DNA from: Karalla daura | Taxonomy: Eukaryota > Chordata > Actinopteri > Chaetodontiformes > Leiognathidae | NCBI GenBank assembly: GCA_029224185.1 | Contig: CM055191.1 | Span: forward strand, 21,008,172-21,072,171 | Direction: 5' to 3' | DNA length: 64,000 nt | Part shown: positions 54,303 through 64,000 of the stretch, piece by piece | Position numbering within the stretch: the first letter of the stretch is position 1 | Layout: each line of letters starts with the position of its first letter | Notes under the pieces: generated by a model | What the model was told of the DNA's origin: nothing | Database searches by the model: none | The model's input: only the letters and a program-made list of their open reading frames with translations | Made by a program: the position numbers and the translations under genes

Positions 54303-56514
54303 ACCTCGTCCCCCCTGTCCTGGTCATTTGTCTGATGGTGCTAGAGAGCTGAGCACACCAGCTGGGGTTAGAGCTACAGAGAGGCTCCACGTCCCTGGGG
54401 GCCATACAGTAGGATCTCAGCCCCTGTGAGGGAGGAGAAAGGAGCAGCGCCGGAGTGCTTTCACACACACACAGACGCTCGCGTCATAGGGGGAGGCCAC
54501 GCTTGGAAATTTCAGGTTTATTCACGTCGGAGCACTGAGATGGACCCGCCACGTGCATATACATGTGGAGCGACTGCAGATAGTGACAAACCTGGCAACC
54601 CCAGCGAGAACACAGTGTGTCAGCTCTGCAAACACAGGCCAAAGGCAGCACTTCCTGGTACACTGTAGCAGCAAAGCAAAAGGCCAAACGAAGCAGTGAA
54701 AACTGTGCTTCTCCCCGAGTGTGACCGCATCGGTGCAATGGAGAGTGCACAGTACATTGTGTGTACATGTGGTGCATTGCTGCTGTGTAGTGCAGTGTAG
54801 TAATGTAGTGTAGCCTCCCATACAGCAATGATCATACCTCTGTTGAAACGCTTGTACAACCTGCTATAGCTGTACTGTACTTAGTTATGTCCGTGCCAAT
54901 AGAGGCACATTTGAATAAAAAAAAGAAGAGGAGAACAGAGAGAGAGAGAGAGAGAGTGGGAGAGAGAGGGAGAGACCTATGGTTGTGAAATGAGGCGAGG
55001 CAATGCTCAGAAGCTTCCCACTGGACAATATACAGTATACACACACACACACACACACACACATACACACAATCTCTCTCTCCCCGCCTTCCTCTTGTTC
55101 CTGCAGCTCACTCACCCATGCTCGCTCGCCTTCCCATGCAAAGAGCAGATTCTGTCATGAGCGTTCCAGAGACTCCCATCCCCCATCACTTTCCCCAAGG
55201 GAGAGAGGCAGAGAGAGAGAGAGAGAGGGAGAGAGAGAGAGAGGGAGAGGGAGAAAGTGGAAGAGTGGATGCTGTCTTGACTCTGTAAAGCAGAACGCAC
55301 GCCAAATGAATACATCATCATGCCAATTAAAGTAACAATGTGTTTCGGTTATGGCAGGCTGGCGTGTTGTCAAGTAGTTTGGCTCGGCCGCACAGGAGTT
55401 CTGGTCGCAACACAATAGGCGTCATCAAAGTGATGTATGTAATCTATGGAATTATGCATTTCCAAATGGCACACACGCCGCGCTGCAATGGGAGTGAAGT
55501 TGTGCTGCTCCGTTTGCTCTTCCCTGTCCATCTGTCTGGTTACTCATTTAAGCTACTAAACTATTGTACATGTCGCACCGCTCCTGGCCCTGCATGTGAA
55601 TGCGCTCTGTCTCTCTGTCTCTTTGTGTGTGTTTTTTCCCTGCGCCCGTGTAACTCCCCAGTGCGCCGAAAGCGTTTGAACTTTGCCACAGATTTGCCTC
55701 GACCGAATCACGGTGTTGCGATTTTCTTTGAAGGATAAAGCCAGTGTTATTTTCGACTGTGTATTTTTCCAAATCCCACGATAAGACCGTAAGCATCCTT
55801 GTGCCAGTGCGTCTCTGTGCGCCCCTGGACTGCCCTGACCTGTCTGCGGCACCCAGACCCGGGCACACCTGCGGAGCGTGGCGCCGTTCGCCCGCCGTAG
55901 GTTGACTTTGTTTGCGCTGACGTGAGTGCGGACCGGGCAGCGTTCGAGTTTCTCAGACATTTGTTTGTGGGGGCGAAAAGAGGAAACGAAAGGTCGGTGA
56001 GAGTGTCGAGACTTAAGAGCAAAACGTGGCACGATCGCCATCGATTGCCCGTCGAGCTGAGAGCAAACCCGAGGCTTGTGTGATAATTATCTGTGGGCCT
56101 CACTTAACGAACAACTCCCCTGCCTCACATTTAAATATAGTATTCGACCCGTTGTTCATACAAAAACATTGATTTATGCAGATCTCAAAAGGCCGGGCCG
56201 TTTCAGCTGGGAGTGGTAATTTTAGCAAAATGTCACTCCGGCGGTAAATATTCATTTGTAGGGGACTATTTTTAACTGCGAGTGGAGAATATTTATGGCA
56301 GCAGGGCAGCGCACGTGTGTTGGACCCAAAATAAACTACAGGGCTCGACAGCGTTCAGGTTAATAAAAGAGCATGTCAACAAGCACGGCGTGGAGCTGGT
56401 TTCTGGACAACGACACGGCGCCCCGTCGCATGCTTCGGCTACGTAAAAAACACCCAAAAAAACATGTTTGCATCAGTCCAGTGTCGGTGGTGGTGGTTTT
56501 GTGGGATTAGCAGC

Positions 56515-56591
56515 GGAGAGGAGAGGAGAGGAGAGGAGAGGAGAGGAGAGGAGAGGAGAGGAGAGGAGAGGAGAGGAGAGGAGAGGAGAGG
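56515..56591. repeat. (GAGAG)n pentanucleotide satellite
   Basis: About 15 identical five-base units, followed by more than 130 bases of related but irregular GA-rich sequence to about 56750. Strong purine asymmetry. Confidence 0.97.
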
Positions 56592-59130
56592 CCTGGCGGG
56601 GGGATAAGCAGAGACGGGGCAGGAGAGGAGACGAGGGGGCAGGACGAGGGGGAGGCGGAGGACAGGTTAGCGCGTGGGAGAGGAAATGAGAAGGGACGAG
56701 AGGACAGGAAGGGATAAGGGAACATCAGAGAGGAGAGGAGGGGAGAGACATTGACGTCTGAGATGCTATCGGCTCTGCTTGCCGATATGACAGCCCCGGT
56801 GCCCGTCGACGGAGCAATCAGCCTGCCATCTCCCGTAGCCGGCTATTCTCCTGCCTGGCACGGCGCTGCGCCCGCCCCCATTGTCTCTCGCCGCTTTGTT
56901 CTAAATAACATCTGCATTTGTCAGCATAGGTTTTATTCTCCGCTTGGCTTTCATCCCAAAAGCAGCAAAGTTTGAAGGGATTTTCCTGCCCCTGGCTCCG
57001 CAATTTGAAATGCCCTTGGCAAAACATGACAGGGGGGAAAAAGAGGAGAATGAGAATCAGGTTGCACTAACTAGTCAAAGGGATGGTGTTTATTTATAGA
57101 AATGTACAGTATATGATATTGTACCCACAGCAGCGTTTTACTGTGCATGTTAACCAATCACCGTCACAAGACTTGTGATGCTTGAATTCAAGCAGGTGAT
57201 GTTGGACTGGTAAAACTGGTAAGCAGATGCTTTGTGCATCGAGGTCGCCAGTGCAAATCGTCAGCTACAGCAGGCATCATTCACACTCCATCTTGCAAGG
57301 GAAGATATATCTGAAAATGTCTTGCCTCTCCCCCAGATGAGAGATAAAAAGGAAGCGCATGATTCCAAATTTAGTGACTAGAGATCCTGGACTGAGTCAG
57401 AACAGAACCCAATCACAGCTCCAGCACTACAACATCTGGCCTGTTGTTACATAAGCCTCCCGGCATGCTGTGCAAGAGCGGCCTGAATGAGCCCGACACA
57501 ATGCAATAGAAATGCAGATCGAGCCGAGTAGTGGGCTACACGGGGGGGGAAAGCGAGGCGGGGGAAAAAAATGTAGAGGGAAAAAAAAAAAAAAAGGAAG
57601 GCCCAGCCAACGAGGGCAGAGAGAGTGGAAACGTGAGAGTGAAAGGCGATGGGAAGGGGCCACTTTATCACTTTTATTGCCCATCCCCCGTCCCCGTCCA
57701 CCCTGAGTGGAGTCAATGCAGAGGAAGATATACAGCATCTGACCCTGGCAGGGAAGCCTTGTGCCTCTGAGGAACATATGTGCCGGCTATAGAGGAGCTG
57801 GCAGGAGCGATGTTAAATGTGTCTCTCAGAAATGAGGGAATGATGAGGCAGTTGAGACAAGTCCAGCGCAGCACAGTTATGGGCTTGACACTATGCATGC
57901 TAATGAGGAGCTGAAACAAATTTGTCAAAGCGGAGAGCGGCAAAGTGCGGTTCCGTGGATACTATAGAGAGGTGTGGTGTCTTTTCTCTCTCCTGTGACT
58001 TTCCTTCGGGGGTTGTTTTGTGATTGTTGACCCCTGAAAGGTCAGAATAAAGACATCTCTCCCCTCGGTGCAGCAGAGGTCAGAGCACGTGGCCTGCAGG
58101 GCCCGAATGATCCAGGTTTTTGTTATGACGCGGCTACACCAGCTACTTTGAGATGCGCGAACGTGTGAACCGGCCAGATCTCTCGCGGACCTGTGATGCT
58201 TGCTGTCCTTTGCAAACAGTCGGTCCTAAATTTGTGTTATTTTGCACCCCCGTAACACGGCACCTGCGCATACAGCCAAAGAGTCTTTTGCGTTAGCGTG
58301 TGCTCCGATCCAGCAAGCGAGAGGCAGGTGCTCGGAGAGGCCGGCCTCGTTGTGGCGCTGCTGAACGGCCAGTTACTGAAGGTGGAACGTGGCAGCAGGT
58401 CACCTCAAGCTGCTTTCGCTCAAAGTGTGAGAACCCTCATGCTGTTAGTTGGACTATTATTAGTGGAGACATTCAGCTTTCTGCAGTGGCCGGCAAGCGG
58501 CCAGGCCCCCGAACAGGCAGCGAGGCCTGTGGCCATTTAGTCATCCAGGAAAGTCAGGTGGCAAGACACTTACAGGAGCGGCTCCCAGCAGCGGGCACGC
58601 ACACGACTCTGCTCAGCCTTTTAATCCGCGGAGCTAATTAATTCACTCTGCGTTGTGCTTTATTTTCATCTATTTTAAGATTGTAATATTGCAGCATTGG
58701 CCGGCGATTGTGATAGCTCCACCTGCTTCTGTTAAGTGGCTCAGAGTGATGCTCTGCTGCACCTTGCTGCCTGTTGAAGATGAGGAGGAAGCCCTTTGTT
58801 TGAGCTGAACCGACGAGTTCCCTCCACCTCTGACCTGGATAAATGATGTCTCCTGCTCTTGGGGTGAATTACCCTCTGGTAATTAGTGGAAGCAGAAAAA
58901 GCAAATGTGTATTGTGACATGTCGGGCCGCTCATACATAATATATTACGGTTTGTTGTAGATCCAAGTGCATGGGGTTTCTATTTTTAGGCAACAAAGCA
59001 AGTCTGGCCTGTCGACTTATTGCTCACCTTAGGGTGGTTTTCAAAAGCTTGTTCTGGGGCAGTAATCGAACAAAATAAAAAATAGCATTTCTATTTTGAG
59101 AAATGTGAGGGATCAATAGTTTTAATTTTA

Positions 59131-60000
59131 GGAAAAACACATTCTGACATTTTGGGAAATCTACTTATTTGCTGTATTGTTGAGAGAGAAAATATCCATG
59201 GTCTGGTCTGCAAACCTAAAATGAATTTGTCAATTAGGCTAAGAATAGCATACACACAGACAGCAGATCTGTCCAAAGATTTAGATATGCTCCAACCTGC
59301 TCCTCTAAAGCTCATTAATATTCATCCCTTTGGTTAATTTGTTCCTTTCATCTATTCACAATGGAAATACAAAGCGTGATTTGAAGCCATGGTGTGATCA
59401 AGCTAGTGCTAGCTAGTGAGCTAACTCACATTTGTGAACCATCCGTTGCTAATTATGCCTTAATTCTTTAGGAAAGACAGGTTGAAATTTTAGGAATTTT
59501 CTGTATTGTTTATAGAATCATCACGCTCTGGTCTGCATCCAAAATATGAATTTGTCAATGAGTTATAAGCTAAGAATAGCATACACACAGACAGCAGATC
59601 TGTCCAAAGGATAAGACCTGATACCTACCAGCTCCTCTAAAGCTCATTAATTGTAATTTCGTTGGTTAAATTGTCATCGATTCATAATTAGAAATACAAA
59701 ATATCATTTGAACGCGGGGTGTGATAAAGCCAATGCTATCTAGTGAGCTAACACACTTTTCATGGGTCATCCAGTGCTAATACACCTCAGTTTTTACACA
59801 AAATAGCTTGACATTTTAGGAAGTTGTTGTATTGTTTAGAGAGAGAATGACCAATGTCCAGAGTTTGAGACCATCCCTACCGGCTCCACTGTATCTTATT
59901 AATAATCATTTAATTGGTTAACTTATTTCATCCATTCATAATGGGGATACAAAGTATGATTTGAACCCAGGGTGCGATCAAGCTAGCTTTAGCTAGCAAG
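59131..60000. repeat. three diverged tandem copies of a roughly 330-bp unit
   Basis: Copies at about 59131-59470, 59471-59795 and 59796-60000. Shared blocks in order: ACATTTTRGGAA, CTGTATTGTT, AATTTGTCAAT, CTAAGAATAGCATACACACA, CAGCAGATCTGTCCAAAG, CTCCTCTAAAGCTCATTAAT, TTGGTTAA, ATTCATAAT-like, ACAAARYRTGATTTGAA, GTGTGATCAAGCTAG, CTAGTGAGCTAAC. The third copy lacks about 90 internal bases around the CAGATCTGTCC block. Opening words resemble a common teleost non-autonomous DNA element. Confidence 0.9.
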
Positions 60001-63000
60001 GCATGACATCTGCAGTTTGGTCAGTTTCTCTTTCAAAGTGTAGGTTTATAAGCTGCTGCCGACCCCAGTGAATGTGAGGCGGGCACCGAAGCGGACCTGT
60101 TAATTCTCCTCGCCCCCCCCCAGATGCTCTGCCGTGTGTTTGAGCTGGTAAATTTACTAGCGGTAGTTTACACAGGGCGCTCTAATCTCTCCTTCCCTGT
60201 GTGTGTGTGTGCGGGTGCGTGTGCGCGCGGCGTGGTCTGCTCATTCAAGACTCAGCTGGTCGGAGCAGGTGCAGGCTGGTGACTCAGACACGTGCGTGCT
60301 GCCGCGCCGCTCCTTCTCATACGCCTTTGTGTGGCCCCGGACCCGAACCACCCAGTGCTCTGTGTAAACAAACGCAGCCGCCCCGCGTCCGTCTGGCGCC
60401 CGCACACAGGCGCGCTGCGCTCTCAATGGAACGCCCACCCGCTCCCCGCGCGCGCACACATTAGCTCCGTGGGGACCTCGCAACCAGACAGTCGAATTTA
60501 TTACGTAATGATCGGGCGCGCCGATGCTGTTGGGAAACTTTATGTTTGCTTATGCAATCCCCGCTCACACCGCAGGAGGACTGGGGAACTACGAGACGTG
60601 GTCGCCTCATATATCTTTCGATGTTGCTTGCTTTTTTCCCCCCGTAATTCATTTCCTTGCGCCCTGCACCCCTTTCACGAGTTTTACGCCCCCCCCCACT
60701 GCCTCCCCGTGCCACCGCGATTCCCCTCCTGCCGCTGTGAATTGGTTATCGTTGCCCCGGGCCTGGCGGGGGATCAGGGGTTGGATATTTAGCGGCATTA
60801 CAGCGCTCCGCGTGTACAGTAGATGCTGCTGTAGGTAGATTACAGGAGCAGCCGACTGACATAAATAGGGGGGGGGATAAAGAGCAGCCGTTATCGCAAC
60901 GTCACTAATGCAGCCACGGCCCTTATATAAGCTCACTGTTTGAGCGGCACACACACATACACACACACACAGGCGCTAGCATGTAAGCTACGCCAGGACA
61001 TACCGCAGCCTATAGATCACACACGCTCACGCTGCCTGGGGCCGGAGGTGGCTTTGTGGGAGCTTTAAATGCATCGTTCCACAGATTCGCCATCGCTTCG
61101 GCGTGTTCACGCTCCCTGCGTTTGCGTCGCCTTGCGTGCGCCACAGTGTCCGCCATGAAAAATAACAGTGAAGGGGCCTGTTTTTCACCCCCCCCCCCAC
61201 CATCATCATCTGACGCTGATCGGGACAGAGACACAGAGAGCCTGTTGGTGTGATCCCGGGATCGTGCTCCTCGACCCAAGTCTGATGGAGGATCTCCCGC
61301 TAATCCCTTAATATCACTCGTCCCACTGAGATACCGCCGCCGTCACCATGGTGATGCAGAGATGGCCTGGATGTGTAGTAGTGGAACGGGGGAGGGTGGG
61401 AAGGAGGGATGGGCGGCCGCGTTGCTGCAAACAACAGTAGAAATCCCTCTCTGTGAAACGTAAATACAGTCATTTGAAGTAGTATCTCAAGGCAGAAAAA
61501 AGCAGGCGCTCGGAGGAGGAGGCGTGTGGATGTTGTTGCTGGGCTAGCCGTAGACGGCGAGTAAAAGCTGGTCGCCTCATCCCGAGTGGGCGGCTGCCTG
61601 GATGCTTGGACGCCTGGTTGGCTCTAAATCTGCGCGCAGAGGCGACTAATGCAAGGGAATCCTTTGATTTGGGACTTTACCACGGCCAAAGTCAACCAGA
61701 TCTTTTCCGTCGCGGGACAGATGTCCAGAGGCAGCAAGTTCAAGTTAATTTCACTCGTACAGTGATGTGCTCACATCTGCTTGTATGTCTGAACGTGCCG
61801 GCCTTTAAAGCTCTCCGAGCACGCAGCGGATGCGGGAGGTCACCTCAGATCCAGGGAGTGCAACACTGTGGCCGGGACGCCTCAGCGGAGCCATGGGTAT
61901 AGCCCTGCGAGCTGACACTGGATCGGCCCCGTGCTCGTCTGCCTGTGCACACTGTGTGCAGTTTCGTGAAGCAAGCTAATAGTGACGTGCTGTAGCGTTG
62001 AACTGGGACAGGAAGGAGTAGAGCGGGCCAACAATAGCCGAGGTATCTATTACCTCTCTATTGTTAGCCATGGCCAGGCTATTATTATAGCCCAGAGTGA
62101 GACACAGACAGCTGACTGCAGTTTCAGTACGGCCCACCTACCGCTCCCAGCCAGGAACAGCACCATCACCCACAGCTTTTTTTTTTTAATGTGACGATGG
62201 AAGTAGAGCAGGAAATATGATCTTCGCTAATTCCACTACAAATGATTTCCTCTCAAGCTGATGCTCTTCTCGTATCAGACCCGGGATGCTTCGCTTACGA
62301 GTTATCCGCTCGGCGGGGGGGGGGGGGGCAGGAGGAGAGGCAGGGCTCTTGCTGACCGTGCGACTGGAAATAACGCGGCAGCAGCGGAGGACTGGACGGA
62401 ATCGGTGCTCGAGGAGCAGTTTGATGCTCCGCCGTGTGTAGTGGAGGGTGAGAGGAGGACACAGGGCCCTCATCCCGCCCTCCCTGTCTGGCTATGGCTG
62501 CCGGAGATGGGGCTATCTCAGCGGGGAGGTGGCCCCGCGGGGGGTGGGGGGGGTGGGGGGGGGCTGCTCCTCTCTGGAGCCGGTGACGTTGGCGCGGGAC
62601 AACGTCAGCTGCCAGCGAAGTGCTGAGCGCAGCCCGAATGAAACGTATCCGCGTCGGGGCCGAATGCACGGAGGCACGTCCGCGCACACGCCGTTACCGG
62701 AGCAAACAAGCACGCATGTGCACAAATGCACAAACGTGCTGCATCACTGCCACGCCGTCCCCGTCCCCGTCCCGGCTGCACGGTCGACCCCCGCGCGGCT
62801 AAATGAACGTGGGAGCACACGAGCGAGCGCGTGGGCCGCTTGGCCGATTAGCTGACTCCTTGCCACTTGGAAATCTCTCGGGAGGGGGAGATACGGAGCG
62901 GCTCAATTGAATCCTGGCAGGTAATCTAAGGAAACAGATGGATTTTAGTTATATTTGGCAGGAGATTAGCCACTTCCCCGTTGCGCAGAGAAATCCGCCG

Positions 63001-64000
63001 CCGCCAACTCTTGTTTGACAATCTGAATATTAGCCCTTGGTCAGGAGGTCTGGCTCGTGCGCTGTTAGATTGCCTATTCTGATGAGTGTGCCCCGCAGAT
63101 TCAATCCTATCTGTGCTTTCTAAGGCCCAGCTGTGGTGGCTGGCCAGCCACCTCCACGCCGAGGCGCCTGCCCTCTCGTCGTCCCCCCCTGCCCTGCCTA
63201 TCGCGCTGTGCCAGCGCCGCCGTGCCAGAGGAAGTTATCAGCGCTCTATCCCCTGCCCCTAATCCTCTCCGAGGTGGAGAGAAAGTGTTAAGTAGCTCTT
63301 CCTCTGGCATTTATTGGAGAGGTGGAATGAACAGGTGTCTCAAGACCTAATCGTCTGGCTTTAAATGAGCTGCTATTTTTAGTGCACACTCTCCTTTACT
63401 TGGAGATTTGCAGGAAATGTACAGTGGAGGTGGCACAATGGGAGATTTCTGTTTTATATATCCTGCCGGAGTAATGCTGACATGGTCATGCACCGTGCAT
63501 GTTGATTTTGGGGTGTGGGACTGGATCCAGAACAGTAAAAGACCTCCATAATGTGACTGAGGCTTCTGCTTGATTTTCGAGCGATTTAACGATAATAACA
63601 CTGTATTCATAAAGTGCTTTTCAGAGTATGCAAACCTTGCACTGAACACTAGACACCGACATAAAAGACAAAACAATGTAGACGGTATTTCTCTTCCTGT
63701 CAACGTCTCCTTAGAGGGAAATCCAGAGTCGATGCACATGCTTTATATATGCTTTGTAACATGTGCATTGCTGCTGTGCAATGCTGTGAGAGAAGTCCAC
63801 TCAAAAGGCATAAACTAGACGCACATATCCAAACTTTGGACTCCATTGCCGTACTCCTGATATGCAGTACATCATCGCTGTGTGCTATACCGACATAAAG
63901 CCCGTGCCACTGTATCATCGCAGGACAGGAGCAGCACCCAGCAGTGGCACAGCCTCCAGTGAGACATTCGCCTGTAGGTCACTCTCCTCTGAGTGAGTTG
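60001..64000 (+). other. rims2: rims2 first coding intron, distal part, with CpG-rich block
   Basis: A CpG-rich stretch covers about 60190-60480 and 61060-61160, with CTTATATAAGCTC at about 60920. G/C homopolymers occur near 60868-60875 and 62314-62328. The part at 62880-63330 is complex and repeat-free, possibly conserved non-coding DNA. No RIM2 exon was recognised before the window ends. Confidence 0.65.

Larger units (their letters stand above)
50256..59130 (+). other. rims2: rims2 first coding intron, proximal part
   Basis: No exon with the expected next RIM2 sequence (a KLHQQFEMYKEQ-like stretch) was found. Simple repeats are frequent: (GGT)n 50432-50463, CT 51800-51846, C21 52252-52272, T/G runs 52561-52590, GA 52673-52715, CA 54259-54300, GA 54937-54956, CA 55037-55064, GA 55201-55250 and a GAGAG array at 56515. 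Repeat-derived pieces lie near 51148-51480. RIMS genes are known for very long 5' introns, which fits. Confidence 0.8.

Noticed and set aside
57187..57290. Possible tRNA-SINE (CATCGAGGTCGCCAGTGCAAATCG)
   Set aside because: One B-box-like word only; no A-box or tail could be placed with confidence.
61010..61279. Minus-strand frame with a basic stretch (ARRRKRREREHAEAMANLW)
   Set aside because: Interesting composition, but no recognised family or splice signals, and it lies in a CpG-rich block where long frames are expected.
1..64000. CRISPR arrays, prophage, toxin-antitoxin or secretion systems, rRNA and tRNA genes
   Set aside because: Looked for and not seen. The DNA is an animal chromosome, and the regular repeats are microsatellites or transposon relics.

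Overview
The window is nuclear DNA of a vertebrate, almost certainly a ray-finned (teleost, probably spiny-rayed) fish. The genes have many exons with GT-AG introns and very GC-rich third codon positions. They match vertebrate families along their whole length. Spaces between genes are compact, dinucleotide microsatellites are abundant, and several decayed repeats look like common teleost elements. No bacterial, phage, CRISPR or operon features were seen. All identifications come from reading the sequence and remembered family features; no database search was possible.

Layout: (1) 1-20.2 kb, minus strand: klhl32, a BTB-BACK-Kelch protein. Eight coding exons are visible and its 3' end lies beyond the left edge. 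(2) 20.2-25.5 kb: a head-to-head gap holding the klhl32 5' side and the GC-rich 5' end of fzd6. (3) 24.2-34.2 kb, plus strand: fzd6, a Frizzled Wnt receptor, complete in seven coding exons. (4) 34.4-38.7 kb, plus: cthrc1, a secreted collagen-triple-helix-repeat protein, complete in four exons. (5) 39.2-41.3 kb, minus: slc25a32, a mitochondrial folate/FAD carrier, complete in seven exons. (6) 42.2-47.6 kb, plus: dcaf13, a WD40/Sof1 nucleolar factor, complete in eleven exons. It shares an 0.84 kb divergent promoter with slc25a32. (7) 50.1 kb to the right edge, plus: the first coding exon of rims2, a presynaptic active-zone scaffold, followed by about 13.7 kb of its first coding intron.

The order and orientation fzd6>, cthrc1>, <slc25a32, dcaf13>, rims2> is the block known from human 8q22.3. 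The human KLHL32 gene is on 6q, so klhl32 beside fzd6 is the main positional novelty. Two neighbours share a theme: Frizzled-6 acts in Wnt/planar cell polarity, and Cthrc1 is reported to stabilise Wnt-Frizzled complexes in that pathway.

No new multi-gene system was found. The points most worth checking are small: a rims2 leader with a (CAG)16 tract that reads as a polyglutamine upstream ORF, a fzd6 splice acceptor whose pyrimidine tract is a run of 21 C next to telomere-like hexamers, a ZNF143/ETS/CRE-type divergent promoter, a three-copy roughly 330 bp repeat in the rims2 intron, and a fold-back element in a fzd6 intron.
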